Below are positions 1 through 10,594 of a DNA stretch of 64,000 nucleotides, piece by piece. Position 1 is the first letter of the stretch, and each line of letters opens with the position of its first letter. The DNA comes from Allopusillimonas ginsengisoli (lineage in GTDB: Bacteria > Pseudomonadota > Gammaproteobacteria > Burkholderiales > Burkholderiaceae_B): NCBI GenBank assembly GCA_005239165.1, contig RAPG01000002.1, positions 372,001-436,000 on the forward strand, in the 5' to 3' direction. A program made the translations under genes and the position numbers. A model generated the notes under the pieces. It ran no database searches. It saw only the letters and a program-made list of their open reading frames with translations, and had not been told where the DNA came from.

Positions 1-349
1 CCCTTGCAGCCTTGGTGATGGCAATAGCGCCACGTTGCACCCCCAACAGGGCAAGCACGGCCAGATGCTCTCGCGTCTGCGGCATAACACCATCATCTGC
101 CGCAACGACCAGCAGACCAAAATCAATGCCGGTCGCACCGGCCACCATAGTGTGCACCAGACGCTCATGGCCTGGCACGTCAACAAAACCCAGCATCTCA
201 CCGTCAGGCAATGGCGCATAGGCATACCCCAGCTCAATCGAGATGCCACGCTTTTTTTCTTCCTGAAGGCGGTCGGTGTCTATACCCGTCAAGGCACGAA
301 CCAAGGTGGTCTTGCCATGGTCAATATGCCCTGCCGTACCAACAATCAT
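1..349 (-). CDS. selB: Selenocysteine-specific elongation factor SelB, N-terminal part (cut by window edge)
   Basis: Only the first 116 codons are in the window; the rest lies beyond position 1. SelB is the EF-Tu-like GTPase that brings selenocysteyl-tRNA to UGA codons followed by a SECIS hairpin. The P-loop GHIDHGKTT is at residues 7-15, the switch region [14 protein letters not shown] follows, and the DVPGHE motif is present, all characteristic of the SelB GTPase domain. The ATG at 349 overlaps the selA stop as ATGA, so the two are translationally coupled. Context: it serves the selenocysteine formate dehydrogenase upstream in the same direction. The selenocysteine tRNA gene selC is not visible in this window. 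Confidence 0.95.
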   Translation of the reverse strand, partial: MIVGTAGHIDHGKTTLVRALTGIDTDRLQEEKKRGISIELGYAYAPLPDGEMLGFVDVPGHERLVHTMVAGATGIDFGLLVVAADDGVMPQTREHLAVLALLGVQRGAIAITKAAR

Positions 350-1779
350 GCCGGCGCTCCCCCGAGCTGGGCCATAAAGGCGTCGGTATCCTTCTCTTCG
401 AGGCAGCGCAGATCCAGCCATAAGGCGTCATCGTTAATGCGCCCAATGACGGGCTGCGGCAAGGCTCGCAGCCTGGCCTCAAGGCGGGCCAGATGGCGCC
501 CCGCTCTGCCGGGGCCAGCGTACGCAATACGCAGCCCGTAACTTGGCAGCACATCTTCCGGCAACGCACCGCTGCCTATCTGGCTGAATACAGGCGCCGG
601 TTGCGCCACATACTGATCCCCGAGCCAGCGCTGAAACACCCGCTGCAGTGTTTGCGCCTGCGTCTGCATGGCCGCCTGAGGGCGTGTCATTAAACGCAGA
701 GTCGTCAGACGCTGCGGTAAAAACTCAGGCGCACGGTACATTGCCAATACCGGCTCGAGCGCTGCCAGCGTAAGTTTGCCCACACGCAAGGCGCGCTTTA
801 GCGGGTTTTTCTTGATCTTCCTGATGAGATCAGCGCTACCTACCAAGAGGCCAGCCTGTGGCCCCCCAAGCAATTTGTCACCGCTGAACGTGACCAGATC
901 CGCCCCCGCCTTCACGGTCTCACGCACTGTGGTCTCCTCAGGCAGCCCCCATTGCGACAGATCGACCAAAGTGCCACTGCCCAGATCGACGGCCGTGGGC
1001 AAGCCGTGACGCCGGGCAATACCGGCCACTTCATCGACGCTTACGCTTTTGGTAAAACCCGTCACGGCATAGTTGCTGCAATGCACCTTCATCAACATGG
1101 CCGTGCGAGGCCCCACAGCATTTTCATAATCGGCGGCGTGCGTACGGTTGGTCGTACCGACCTCCACCAGGCGCGCACCGGCCCGCTGCATGACATCGGG
1201 TATGCGAAACGCACCACCAATTTCCACCAGCTCACCGCGCGACACAATGGTTTCCCGCCGATTGCTCAGCGCGTTCAGCATCAGCAGCACGGCTGCCGCA
1301 TTGTTGTTGACGACTGTTGCGGCCTCGGCACCGGTAAGCTCGCACAGCAGCGATTCGATGAGATCATCACGGTCACCGCGACCGCCCGTGCCCAGGTCAA
1401 ACTCAAGATTGGCGGGTGTGGTCAATGCACGCACTACCGCGCTGACTGCCTCATCAGGCAGCAGGGCACGCCCCAGGTTGGTATGCAGCACAGTACCGGT
1501 CAGGTTGTACACCGGCTTTAGTCTGGGCTGGTTGGTCGCAGCCAGTTGCTCCCGCACAGCACAGGCCAGGGCATCTGTGGCCACAGCGTCGCACGCCAGG
1601 CTACCTGCAATCGCAGACACCCTCAGCGTATCCAGGTGCCGTCGCAATACAACCGTTACCTGGGTACGCCCATAAACCGCCAACAGCGGATCAAAGCCGT
1701 CTGACTTCAACACACGGTCAAGAGAAGGAATGTCTTTGACCCCCGCCAGAGACTTGTTCTGTTGCGCCGAAGACGTCAT
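346..1779 (-). CDS. selA: L-seryl-tRNA(Sec) selenium transferase SelA
   Basis: A 477-residue PLP enzyme that converts seryl-tRNA(Sec) to selenocysteyl-tRNA(Sec) using selenophosphate. Family features seen: an N-terminal helical tRNA-binding segment, the [17 protein letters not shown] region near residue 95, [11 protein letters not shown], and the PLP lysine in [14 protein letters not shown] near residue 300. Length matches the family (about 460-475). It sits between fdhE (101 bp upstream) and selB (4-bp ATGA overlap), so formate dehydrogenase, its maturation factor and the selenocysteine machinery form one directional cluster. The start ATG at 1779 is taken as the first Met of the open frame. 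Confidence 0.96.
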   Translation of the reverse strand: MTSSAQQNKSLAGVKDIPSLDRVLKSDGFDPLLAVYGRTQVTVVLRRHLDTLRVSAIAGSLACDAVATDALACAVREQLAATNQPRLKPVYNLTGTVLHTNLGRALLPDEAVSAVVRALTTPANLEFDLGTGGRGDRDDLIESLLCELTGAEAATVVNNNAAAVLLMLNALSNRRETIVSRGELVEIGGAFRIPDVMQRAGARLVEVGTTNRTHAADYENAVGPRTAMLMKVHCSNYAVTGFTKSVSVDEVAGIARRHGLPTAVDLGSGTLVDLSQWGLPEETTVRETVKAGADLVTFSGDKLLGGPQAGLLVGSADLIRKIKKNPLKRALRVGKLTLAALEPVLAMYRAPEFLPQRLTTLRLMTRPQAAMQTQAQTLQRVFQRWLGDQYVAQPAPVFSQIGSGALPEDVLPSYGLRIAYAGPGRAGRHLARLEARLRALPQPVIGRINDDALWLDLRCLEEKDTDAFMAQLGGAPA

Positions 1780-1880
1780 GAATTAACCTTATGCGAACAT
1801 CAGGCCTGCGTTCAATTTACTCCTGAGACAGGCCTGACGAAAGATAGCCTGGGCCTGCAATGCCACAGCCCGAACCCGGA

Positions 1881-2810
1881 TTATTCGTGCTGCTGCCACA
1901 ACAGCGGATTGCCACTGCCACGCGCGAACCCGGCCTCACCCATGAGCATATCAAGCCCAAGGCTGGCCAGGTCATCTGCCACAGGGTCCACTCCAAGCAG
2001 TTTCTCCTGGTAGAAGATTTTGCGGTAGCCATGACAACTGTCGCACGACTCTGCCTTGACGCCCTCAGGGCCGCCTTCAACAGAATGGTAAAACAACCCC
2101 TTGGTCTCTTCACAATGCGAACAGGTCACCCTGACCAGATGCCATTCAATAGCACACAGAGGACAACACAAATATCGACAACCGTCTTCACGCCCACCGA
2201 CGCGCACAATGCTGGAAACGGGCAAGCTGCCACACCCCGGACACACCCCGAACGGGCTGGCTGACGGTAGCTGGTTTTCGCTTAGCGTAGAGGCAAGGCT
2301 GGTCCAGTACACCTGCAGTGCCGCCATGACAAACGGCACGGCTGCACTTCCCGATTCTTCAACCTGCCCGGCCAGTACGGCATCTGCTATTTGCTCAATG
2401 GCCTGTGGATTATTGTCGAGCTGGCCCTGCAGCTGATCGCAAACCTGCAAAGCCTGACCTGGCACACCCTGAGCCTGGCGCATATGCGTCAGCAGCGTCT
2501 GCAGTATTTCACGCCAGACGGGCTCTCGCTGCCAGCCAGAGGCCAGCAATGGCGGCATGCTGTGGGCGAGCGCCACCGAAATACGGCTGGGCGGTATATG
2601 AGGTACAGCAACGGCCTTAAGCGCGTGCTGCTGCGCCTCAACCAGTGTGGCCATAAGCTGGAGATAAGCCTCGGCCGGGTTGCCCGGCGCCAGTTGCCGC
2701 AAGCGGGCTGCCCTGTCAGCAAAGACCGACGCACGCACCGGCAGACGCAGCCTTGGTACAGACGTGTGGTCCAGATTTTCGATCTCGCCGCGCGGAAGTA
2801 TGCGTTGCAA
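1881..2810 (-). CDS. fdhE: Formate dehydrogenase accessory protein FdhE
   Basis: A 309-residue cytoplasmic maturation factor for respiratory formate dehydrogenases. In the family it is a rubredoxin-like iron protein. Four CxxC knuckles are visible in the C-terminal half: CPGC, CPLC, CSHC and CDSC, the last followed by HGYRKIFYQEK, a strongly conserved FdhE segment. The start is a TTG at 2810 with GGAG about 7 bases upstream; no in-frame ATG fits better. A strong hairpin (2830-2863) separates it from fdhI, so it is probably expressed at a lower level than the enzyme subunits by readthrough. It ends 101 bp before selA. Confidence 0.93.
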   Translation of the reverse strand: MQRILPRGEIENLDHTSVPRLRLPVRASVFADRAARLRQLAPGNPAEAYLQLMATLVEAQQHALKAVAVPHIPPSRISVALAHSMPPLLASGWQREPVWREILQTLLTHMRQAQGVPGQALQVCDQLQGQLDNNPQAIEQIADAVLAGQVEESGSAAVPFVMAALQVYWTSLASTLSENQLPSASPFGVCPGCGSLPVSSIVRVGGREDGCRYLCCPLCAIEWHLVRVTCSHCEETKGLFYHSVEGGPEGVKAESCDSCHGYRKIFYQEKLLGVDPVADDLASLGLDMLMGEAGFARGSGNPLLWQQHE

Positions 2811-2818
2811 AGTAAGCT

Positions 2819-2863
2819 CCTGAAAATAAGGCTGCCATGCACACTAGCACGTGCATGGCAGCC
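2819..2863 (-). terminator. Intercistronic hairpin terminator between fdhI and fdhE
   Basis: A perfect 13-bp stem (2830-2842 pairing with 2851-2863, 8-base loop) is followed on the minus strand by a T-rich run read from 2829 to 2823 (TTATTTT). This has the form of a rho-independent terminator for the fdhGHI structural genes. Since fdhE begins only 19 bases further on with its own ribosome site, partial readthrough is the likely arrangement. Confidence 0.75.
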
Positions 2864-2899
2864 ATTTTAGATGCCTGTTGTACAGACCGGGCAAGATGG

Positions 2900-3544
2900 C
2901 TACTTGTGTTGCGGGTTTTTACGTACCTGACGGAACCATGCACGATGATGCTTCCAGGCCCAGCCAGGCGTTACCGTGCCCCGCGTCATGGCTTTTACCG
3001 ACCCTTTGACCCAAATACCAGCATAGATATGCACAATAATCGCGCAAATCATTAGCAACGCGAATACGGCATGCAGCACCGAGGCAAGTCGCAAAGCCCA
3101 GATCGGGAAAAAAGCCGAAAAGTACTCGCGCCACATAACCAACCCCGTAAGCAACAACCCCAGCACCAGAAACAGAAGCGCAAAAAACAGCACTTTCTGC
3201 CCGGCGTTGTAGCGGCCAACATGCGGAAACTTCTCGTCTCTGGCGTTCAGCACATCCCCAAAATTGCGCAGCCAGTATGCGTCGTGCTTATCCATCAGGT
3301 TGTGGCGAAACATTCTGGCGGCAAAGATATAAAAGCACACAAACAGCACCACGCCGACATAGGGATGCAAAATGCGCGTCCAAGGGCCACCACCAAACAG
3401 ATTGCTCATCCAGTAGAGCGCCGGATGAAACAGCGCAAGCCCGGACAATGCCAGCAACACAAAGGTAATGGCGATAATCCAATGGTTGATGCGCTGGCTC
3501 GTGGTGTACCGGACAATAAGCCTGCCTTGTTTGTCGTCAGTCAT
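2900..3544 (-). CDS. fdhI: Formate dehydrogenase gamma subunit, cytochrome b556
   Basis: A 214-residue membrane subunit that anchors the periplasmic formate dehydrogenase and passes electrons through b-type haems to quinone. Four hydrophobic segments are visible, with membrane histidines in the RINHWIIAI segment and near the C-terminal [21 protein letters not shown] segment, as expected for FdnI/FdoI haem ligands. The start chosen is ATG 3544 (MTDDKQGRL), with an excellent GAGGAGGTG Shine-Dalgarno inside the end of fdhH. The reading frame is open further upstream, but that part only mirrors fdhH. It overlaps the fdhH stop by 8 bases, implying translational coupling. Confidence 0.94.
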   Translation of the reverse strand: MTDDKQGRLIVRYTTSQRINHWIIAITFVLLALSGLALFHPALYWMSNLFGGGPWTRILHPYVGVVLFVCFYIFAARMFRHNLMDKHDAYWLRNFGDVLNARDEKFPHVGRYNAGQKVLFFALLFLVLGLLLTGLVMWREYFSAFFPIWALRLASVLHAVFALLMICAIIVHIYAGIWVKGSVKAMTRGTVTPGWAWKHHRAWFRQVRKNPQHK

Positions 3545-4454
3545 GATGCACCTCCTCGATCCGGCGCGTTTCTTCATCGGCCTTGCGCTCATCTTCCTCA
3601 TTGGTTTCGTTCGGCCCCGTACGAATGTAATGGAAGAACCCGACCAGCGCCGTCACGGCCATCGCCGCAACACCCAGAGGCTTGGCAACCCCCTTCCACA
3701 AAGACACCATGGGACTGATCTGCGGGTCTTTTGGCAAGTCGCTGTACAGACCTGGCTTGTCAGCATGATGCAGCACATACATGACGTGCGTGCCTCCCAC
3801 GCCATACGGGTCATACAGCCCTGCATTGTCAAACCCGCGAGACTTAAGGTCTTCGATACGATGCTCGGCGTGTAGCTTCATGTCGTCCTTGGTGCCAAAC
3901 ACAATAGCGCCTGTGGGACAGGCTTTGACGCAGGCCGGCTCCTGACCCACAGCCACCCTGTCCGAGCAAAGCGTGCATTTGTACGCTTTTTTGTCTTTCT
4001 CGGAAATACGTGGCACATCGAAGGGGCAACCGGTAATACAGTACCCGCAACCTATGCAGTTTTCCTCATGAAAATCAACAATGCCATTGGTGTACTGCAC
4101 GATGGCGCCTGGCGATGGGCAGGCCTTCAGGCAGCCCGGATCTTCGCAGTGCATACAGCCGTCTTTGCGAATCAACCACTCCAGACTGCCTTCCGGGTTT
4201 TCATACTCCGCAAACCGCATCACCGTCCAAGACTTATCGGTAAGGTCGGCAGGGTTGTCATAAACCCCGATGTTGACGCCGATTTCATCGCGCAGATCAT
4301 TCCACTCCATGCAAGCGACCTGGCAAGCCTTGCAGCCTATGCACTTGCTGGTGTCGATAAGCTTGGCCACCTCGCCGCCCGTGGGCATGCGCACACTGGG
4401 CGATGGCGTTGTGGTTGCAGAGCGCCTTTTGATATCTAAAGATTGCAGTGCCAT
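3537..4454 (-). CDS. fdhH: Formate dehydrogenase beta (iron-sulfur) subunit
   Basis: A 305-residue electron-transfer subunit carrying four [4Fe-4S] clusters between FdhG and the cytochrome b subunit. Cysteine motifs seen in order: [11 protein letters not shown] near residue 38, [24 protein letters not shown], and CTLCSDR with [14 protein letters not shown] single C-terminal transmembrane helix (about 250-272) precedes a charged tail, as in FdnH/FdoH. The gene starts 9 bases after the fdhG stop and overlaps fdhI, so the three subunits are one transcription unit. Confidence 0.96.
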   Translation of the reverse strand: MALQSLDIKRRSATTTPSPSVRMPTGGEVAKLIDTSKCIGCKACQVACMEWNDLRDEIGVNIGVYDNPADLTDKSWTVMRFAEYENPEGSLEWLIRKDGCMHCEDPGCLKACPSPGAIVQYTNGIVDFHEENCIGCGYCITGCPFDVPRISEKDKKAYKCTLCSDRVAVGQEPACVKACPTGAIVFGTKDDMKLHAEHRIEDLKSRGFDNAGLYDPYGVGGTHVMYVLHHADKPGLYSDLPKDPQISPMVSLWKGVAKPLGVAAMAVTALVGFFHYIRTGPNETNEEDERKADEETRRIEEVHHD

Positions 4455-4463
4455 GGCTTACTC

Positions 4464-7400
4464 CTATACCTTTTCGAGCTTGACCAAAAACGACTTGGTC
4501 TCGGGCGTCTGCGAGTTGCCGTCACCAACCGGCGGCGTCAGCGTGTTAGCCAGAAAGCCTGGCTTGGCGATACCTACAAAACCCCAATGGATAGGAATAC
4601 CAACGTGATGCACGGGTTTGCCATCAATGGACATTGCCTTCATCCGCTTGGTGACGACCGCCGCCGCCTTGATAAAGCCACGGTTGGAAGACACCTTGAC
4701 CATTTCGCCCTGGGCTATGCCCAGTTCAGAAGCCAGGTCTTCACCAATCTCGACAAACTGCTGTGGCTGCAGAATCGCATTCAGCCTCACATGCTTGGTC
4801 CAGTAGTGAAAGTGCTCCGTCAGGCGATACGTGGTGCCCACATGCGGAAATTCCGCCACCTTGCCCATAGACGCCAGATCATCCTTGAAGATACGGGCAG
4901 CCGGATTGCTGAGCGCCTTGGGCTGATCCGGGCTTAAGGGGTTGTAGGCCAGCGGCGTTTCAAAAGGCTCATAGTGCTCAGGAAATGGACCTTCTGCCAT
5001 GCTCTTGCGGGCGAAGAATCGCGCAACGCCCTCGGGGTTCATAATGAACGGCCCCATGCCATCTGCGGGGTTTTCGTCTGCCTTGAAATCGGGCACATCC
5101 GAACCCACCCAGCGCTTGCCATTCCATGACACCAGACTGCGCCGCGGGTCAAACGGCTTGCCTTCCAGATCACAGGAAGCGCGGTTGTACAGCACCCTGC
5201 GGTTGGCCGGCCAGGACCACGCCCAGTTCAGCGTCTGGCCAATTCCGGTGGGGTCGCTATTGTCGCGCCGCGCCATCAAGTTGCCCTTTTCCGTCCATGC
5301 CCCTGCGTATATCCAGCATCCACTAATCGTAGAGCCATCATCGCGTAGCTCACCGAAGCCATCCAGCTGCTCACCCGCCTTGCGCGTGATCTTGGTTGCA
5401 TCGTTTGGATCGGCAAGTGCAGTCAGCGCACGGCCCGAGTACTCCTTGGCCAGCTCTGCGGCCGTCGGATCATTCGGGTTTGCGTAAGGCCACCACAGCT
5501 TGAGCATAGGATCGGGATATGTGCCTCCTTCTTTTTCGTAGAGCCTATGTATGGTTCTGAAGAGCGTCGCCATAATCTCGATATCGCTCTTGGCTTCACC
5601 CGGTGGCTCCGCGCCTTTCCAGTGCCACTGCAGCCAGCGTCCCGAGTTGACCAGAGCGCCTTCTTCTTCGGCAAAACACGTCGTGGGCAGACGGAACACC
5701 TCTGTCTGGATAGCGGTATGGTCCACATCGTTGTATTCGCCGAAGTTGCGCCAGAATTCAGACGTTTCCGTGACCAGCGGGTCCATGATGACCATGAACT
5801 TCAGCTTGGAAAACGCCTGTAGCATCTTCTTTTTGTATGGCGCAGCGGCCAAGGGATTAAAGCCCTGACAGATGTAGCCATTCATCTTGCCGTTGTTCAT
5901 CAGCTCATAAACTTGCAGCATGTCATACAGCTTGTCGAGCTTGGGCAAGTAGTCAAAGCCCCAGTTGTTATCGGCCTGCGCCGCATCACCCCACCACGCC
6001 TTCATCAGGCTGACGTGAAATTTCTTGTAATGCCGCCAGTAGCTCATCTGGTTAGGCCGCAAAGGCTGCTGCGTACGCGCTTCGATATAGGCGTCGAAGT
6101 CTTGCTCGCCTTCATTAGGCAAGGTCAGATAACCGGGCAACAAGTTGGACATCAACCCCAGATCGGTCAGCCCCTGAATGTTCGAATGACCGCGCAAGGC
6201 GTTCATGCCGCCACCTGATATACCGATATTACCCAACAGCAGCTGCACCATCGCTCCTGTACGGATGATCTGCGAGCCTATGGTGTGCTGTGTCCAGCCC
6301 AGTGCGTAAAGTATGGTGCCAGCGCGATCAGGCGAAGACGTCGAGGCCAGCATTTCACAGACCTTGAGGAACTGATCCTTGGGCGTGCCGCAGACGCGCT
6401 CCACCATCTCGGGTGTATAACGCTCATAGTGTTTTTTGAGCAGCTGGTACACCGTGCGCGGGTGCTGCAAGGAAGCGTCAGTTTTTACATAGCCGTCCTC
6501 ACCCAGTTCGTAATCCCACGAGGTTTTGTCGTAGGTACGCTTTTCTTCATCGTAGCCAGAATAAATACCCTGCTCGAACTCAAAATCTTCTCGCACGATG
6601 AACGACATATCTGTGTAGTTCAGCACATACTCATGCTGAATTTTGTCGTTATCGATCAGGTACTTGATGACCCCACCCAAAAAGGTAATGTCTGTACCGG
6701 TACGTATGGGCGCGTAAAAGTCAGCCACCGACGCAGAGCGCGTAAAGCGCGGGTCTACGACAATAAGCTTGGCCTTGTTATGCGCCTTGGCTTCAGTAAC
6801 CCATTTGAATCCACAGGGGTGTGCCTCAGCGGCGTTACCACCCATGATCAGCACGATATCCGCGTTCTTGATGTCGACCCAATGGTTCGTCATCGCGCCA
6901 CGTCCAAACGTCGGGGCAAGACCTGCCACCGTCGGGCCGTGTCAGACACGTGCTTGGTTGTCGAATCCCAGAATGCCCATACTGCGAATTACTTTGTGCG
7001 TAACGTAACCGACCTCGTTGCTACTGGCCGATGCCGCAAGCATGCCGGTAGTAAGCCAGCGGTTTACCACTTTGCCGCTCTCTGACACCGTTTCAAAGTT
7101 GGCGTCACGGTCATCTTTCATGAGACGGGCAATACGAGTGAAGGCATCATCCCACGAGATACGCTGCCACGTGTCGGAGCCTGGTGCGCGGTACTCTGGG
7201 TATTTGAGGCGGCTCGGGCTGTGGATGAAATCAACCAGACCCGCGCCCTTGGGACAGAGCGTCCCGCGGTTAACAGGGTGATCGGAATCACCCTCAATGT
7301 GAACAATGCTGGTTGCCGTATTCATTGCGCCGTCGCCCAGGCCATATAGCAAGACGCCACAGGCGACAGAACAGTAAGGACAGGTGTTTCGCGTTTCAGT

Positions 7401-7532
7401 CATGCGGGTCAGCTTGTACTGCCTGACCTCTGCCATGGCGGGACTGGGCGCAGCGCCCAGCATCGTCATGCTGGAACCTGCCAGCGTGACACCCGTCACT
7501 TTGAAGAACTGACGCCGACTCATGTTAACCAT
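4464..7532 (-). CDS. fdhG: Respiratory formate dehydrogenase alpha subunit, selenocysteine-containing, UGA read through
   Basis: Catalytic molybdopterin subunit (about 1022 residues) oxidising formate to CO2 in the periplasm. A conventional reading stops at TGA 6944-6942, but the frame continues exactly in register. The UGA is codon 197, flanked by NQARV and HGPTVAGLAPTFGRGA, which matches the selenocysteine site of E. coli FdnG-type enzymes. A SECIS hairpin follows directly. The N-terminus carries a twin-arginine signal (SRRQFFK), then the [4Fe-4S] motif CPYCSVACG. The start is ATG 7532, favoured by GGAGAG five bases upstream; ATG 7523 is the alternative. The enzyme is expected to be exported folded by Tat and anchored by FdhI. 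selA, selB and fdhE lie downstream. Confidence 0.96.
6905..6944 (-). promoter_or_regulatory. Bacterial SECIS element with the UGA selenocysteine codon
   Basis: The UGA occupies 6944-6942 on the minus strand. About 15 bases downstream a hairpin forms whose apical stem GGCA/TGCC carries a GGTCT loop (about 6928-6915). The order of the region (TGACACGGCCCGACGG, then GGCAGGTCTTGCC) is very close to the SECIS element of E. coli fdhF and fdnG as remembered, including the GGUCU apical loop recognised by SelB. Confidence 0.9.
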
Positions 7533-7754
7533 GGGGCTCTCCAGAAATAGGTATTGCTTAACAACATGCATGGGCACAAATGGACGGATATTTCAGCTTC
7601 GTCTCATTGCTGCCGAGTATAGGCCGGAGCGCTATGTATAAGAAAATATATCGCTTTCAGGTACACAGGAAGGTATTGATTTAACTGGGCTTTATGTCGC
7701 AGCGCAGCATTTTGTGCGGCAGGTGGATGGCGGGTAAAGACAGGGGATTCACGC

Positions 7755-7874
7755 ATGAATACAGGCATGTCAGACGACAAAAAATCGACATCAGACAGTT
7801 CGTCCCCGGTACTGCGTTTTACCCGGCCAGAACATGGGTCGACCACAAAAGCAGCACGCCGTCTAAACGATTGA
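7755..7874 (+). CDS. Putative 39-residue small protein
   Basis: A short frame (MNTGMSDDKK... to ...KAARRLND) preceded by AGGGGA seven bases before the ATG. The product is hydrophilic, with a Ser/Asp-rich start and a basic end (residues 20-37: RFTRPEHGSTTKAARRL), and no membrane segment. It lies in the otherwise gene-free gap between the divergently oriented fdhG and the next small gene 80 bp downstream. I do not recognise the family. Codon use is compatible with the neighbours. It could be a chance frame. Confidence 0.35.
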   Translation: MNTGMSDDKKSTSDSSSPVLRFTRPEHGSTTKAARRLND

Positions 7875-7953
7875 TATTCCTTCTGTTTTTGATGAATACC
7901 GGGTATGCTCAGATGGTCGTCTGACACCAACGCAGTTTCCTCAGGAGCTCATC

Positions 7954-8100
7954 ATGGCCAAAGGCCAGTTACACGGCAACCGCGAAGCCAAGAAACCCAA
8001 GCAACCGAAAAAGCCGGCACCAGTGGCCGCGCCGTTCGGGTCTGGCAGCGCCAAAAATGCACAATCAGGCAGCGATGCCCGCAAGAAGAGCCCAGGTTAA
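7954..8100 (+). CDS. Small basic conserved-type protein (48 residues)
   Basis: A frame beginning MAKGQLHGNREAKKPKQPKK, with AGGAG correctly spaced (8 bases) before the ATG at 7954. The sequence is lysine/proline-rich and disordered-looking. Proteins with this kind of MAKGQ..NREAKKPK start occur as short hypothetical proteins in many proteobacteria; their function is unknown. A strong terminator follows within 30 bases, supporting a genuine short transcript. Confidence 0.7.
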   Translation: MAKGQLHGNREAKKPKQPKKPAPVAAPFGSGSAKNAQSGSDARKKSPG

Positions 8101-8126
8101 TTACTGACGCTACTTACCAGAATGCA

Positions 8127-8158
8127 ACAGGGGGGCCACATTGTGGCCCCCCTGTTTT
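8127..8158 (+). terminator. Bidirectional terminator between small gene and TonB receptor
   Basis: A 13-bp perfect GC-rich stem (8127-8139 with 8143-8155, loop ATT) followed by TTTT on the plus strand. It lies between two convergent genes and can serve both. Confidence 0.85.
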
Positions 8159-8195
8159 GCTGCTCAATCTGAACCCCACAAGCTCAGACGGCACA

Positions 8196-10262
8196 TCAAT
8201 AGCGATAATTAAAGCTGATGCGATAGTTGCGACCCGCTTCGGGCAAGCAGGTGCTCATGTTGGGCGGCGTGCAAACACCGGCCTGGTTGTAGTAGAACTT
8301 ATCGTCCACGTTGTTAATGCTCACATTAACATTCATGCGATCGTTGCCCTGCGGCTGCCAGTTCAGGTAAACATCATGCACACCGTAACCGGCCTTGCGT
8401 ACGGTAGTACGGGCAGCACCTTCACCCGTCGGGATGTCGATGTGTTCAAACAGCCGCCCCCGCCAGCCGATTTCAACAGCAGGCAGTGGCAGGCGATAAC
8501 TGACGCTGGCAAGCCACTGACGGCCCGTGGGCATGTTGTCTAATACATACGCCTTGTAGGCATCATTCACCCGTGGCTTGCTGTAGCTCATGGCCAGACG
8601 GCTGCGAAACCCTCCGTCACGGTAGCCCAGACCGACTTCATACCCCCGGTTGACCAGACGCCCAATGTTGTCCTGGTACCTGGCAGCTGTGGTGCCGATG
8701 TAGTCATTGATGTTTTGCCGGAAAACCGTGGCCATGGCAGAAAAATGCTCACCCGCCCACTCGGCACCGAGCTCCATATTGACCGCTCGTTCAGCCTTGA
8801 TGCCTTCGGCCAGTTTGCGGCTGTCACCCCAGGCAAGGCCAAGAATGTATGGTTCGTAAAGACGAGGGCTGCGGCTTGCCTGCGCTGCACTTGCCTTGAG
8901 CGTCAGCTGGGGAGTCGCCTCGTAGATTAGCGAAGCGCTGGGGTTAAGATTAGAACCCGACCCTTTGCGATTGCTGGTGTCAGTAATGCGGAAGTGATCA
9001 TAGCGCAGCCCTGTGGTGAGAGTGAACGGGGTAAAGTCCCAGATCCCTTCTACATAGGCGCCCCAGTCTGTCTTGCCTTCGCGCCCGCGACCCACGGTGT
9101 ATTTAGCCGTAGAGATACGCTCGTCACGCCAGTTAAGGCCATATTTAAGTGTGTGGTTGCTCCACAGCGTGCCGACCAGCCCCAGGTCAGCGCCCGTGGT
9201 TTTCGCCGAGGCATCGCTATGTGCGGGCAGTATCCGGCCCGTGGTCGGCATGGGCCCGGTGGCGTCTTTGACATCATTCATTTTGATGTGGAAAAGATTG
9301 ATATCTACCCCATCGGCAAAGCCGATTTTTTTGCCGTGATACTGCAGCGAGCTGGTGTCCTGAACAAGCTTTGAATCAAAGGTGGGCAAACCGCGCAAAC
9401 CGGCAACGTTAAACCGTAGTGGGCGATAACCCTCTTGTTGCTCACGCCGCTGGCTAACCACAAAACGATGCTGGGGCGACAGCGTTAGCCCCACTTTGGC
9501 GAGGTAGCCGTCCTGATCAAGCGCCGAATGGCTGACGCGATTGCCGTGACCGTCTTTGTAGTCTTTTTGGGTGACCAGATTGCCGATGAAAATTGCGTCG
9601 ACATGCTCACCAAATTTGCCATATACGGCGCCTGAACGCTCCCAACCCTTGTTGCTGCGCCAGCCGGCACCCGCCTTAAAGCCCAGGCTGCGCCCTTCTT
9701 CGAGCAGGTCTTGGGCGTCGACCGTGGTCATACGAATGGCACCACCCGTAACGCCGATGCCCGCACTGGCTGAACCCGAGCCCTTTTCAATGGCCACTGA
9801 CTTGAGCAGCGCAGGGTCAAACATAAACCGGCTTTGGTGGTGAAAGATTTGCGCGTTTTGGTTGGCGCCATCAACTGAAAACACCACCTGGTTTTCACCC
9901 AGACCACGAATAAAGATTTGCTGCGACGCCCCGTTGCCGCCGCTGACGTTAACCCCGCTCTGATTTTCGAGCACGTCTTTCATATCAACAAGCGTGCTCT
10001 TTTGTACCGACTGCCAGGTGGTTTTATCGGTAGTGCCGCCGCTGGTGGACGACACGGTAATGGCGTCAAGCTGGGTGGGTTGAATTGTCGCCAATGCCGG
10101 GCATGCGACCAAGGCAATGGCCATACCGGCGAGCAGACCATACCGGGTATACGGACGACGACGTGGAGAGCTTAAGAAAGGGCTGGGGGAGGGATTGGAG
10201 TAAGGATTAGAGCCACGAAACGCGCCGGAAACGGCTTCGTGCGTAACGAAGAATGGTTTCAT
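8196..10262 (-). CDS. TonB-dependent outer-membrane receptor, haemoglobin/haem type
   Basis: A 688-residue receptor. A 39-residue basic N-terminus precedes a hydrophobic signal core (about 41-58) ending ALA. Next comes a TonB-box-like LDAITVS, then the plug domain (QSVQKSTLVDMKDVLENQSGV, QQIFIRGLGENQVVFSVDGA, GSGSASAGIGVTGGAIRMTT) and a 22-strand-type barrel ending in aromatic Tyr (YRISFNYRY). The plug signatures resemble the TonB-dependent haemoglobin/transferrin/lactoferrin receptor family, so haem or haemoglobin is the most likely ligand, though siderophore uptake cannot be excluded. No haem ABC transporter genes are adjacent. A Fur-box-like palindrome lies about 160 bp upstream. Confidence 0.85.
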   Translation of the reverse strand: MKPFFVTHEAVSGAFRGSNPYSNPSPSPFLSSPRRRPYTRYGLLAGMAIALVACPALATIQPTQLDAITVSSTSGGTTDKTTWQSVQKSTLVDMKDVLENQSGVNVSGGNGASQQIFIRGLGENQVVFSVDGANQNAQIFHHQSRFMFDPALLKSVAIEKGSGSASAGIGVTGGAIRMTTVDAQDLLEEGRSLGFKAGAGWRSNKGWERSGAVYGKFGEHVDAIFIGNLVTQKDYKDGHGNRVSHSALDQDGYLAKVGLTLSPQHRFVVSQRREQQEGYRPLRFNVAGLRGLPTFDSKLVQDTSSLQYHGKKIGFADGVDINLFHIKMNDVKDATGPMPTTGRILPAHSDASAKTTGADLGLVGTLWSNHTLKYGLNWRDERISTAKYTVGRGREGKTDWGAYVEGIWDFTPFTLTTGLRYDHFRITDTSNRKGSGSNLNPSASLIYEATPQLTLKASAAQASRSPRLYEPYILGLAWGDSRKLAEGIKAERAVNMELGAEWAGEHFSAMATVFRQNINDYIGTTAARYQDNIGRLVNRGYEVGLGYRDGGFRSRLAMSYSKPRVNDAYKAYVLDNMPTGRQWLASVSYRLPLPAVEIGWRGRLFEHIDIPTGEGAARTTVRKAGYGVHDVYLNWQPQGNDRMNVNVSINNVDDKFYYNQAGVCTPPNMSTCLPEAGRNYRISFNYRY

Positions 10263-10420
10263 CGGTGTGATTGATATGTGATGCGCAAATAGATGCGAAC
10301 TAATACAGACTTAGAGGACCCCGCCTCTTGCCCCATGACGCAATACACACCAGCACGGCAAGCCTGCGGCGCCCCCGACGAAGGCGCTTACGATAAAATG
10401 CTGGCCTATAACCAGCACGT

Positions 10421-10440
10421 TAACGAGAAGCGTTCGCATT
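10421..10440 (-). promoter_or_regulatory. Fur-box-like palindrome upstream of the TonB receptor
   Basis: On the minus strand the sequence AATGCGAACGCTTCTCGTTA reads as an imperfect inverted repeat of the Fur type (compare AATGCGAAT..TTCTCATT-like sites of betaproteobacteria). It is about 160 bp upstream of the receptor start, which is farther than usual, so the assignment is tentative. Confidence 0.35.
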
Positions 10441-10594
10441 ATATATTTAGATGTTCGATCATGCTAGCGCTGCACAATGTCGCCCGAGGCGCTTGCTGAC
10501 CGTGTGGTGTAAACCAGGATAAGCGCCAGTAACCATGCTTTAGATGGAATAACCCATCCAGGCTCTCGTTACGTTGCCCCCGAAGCGTACCTAA

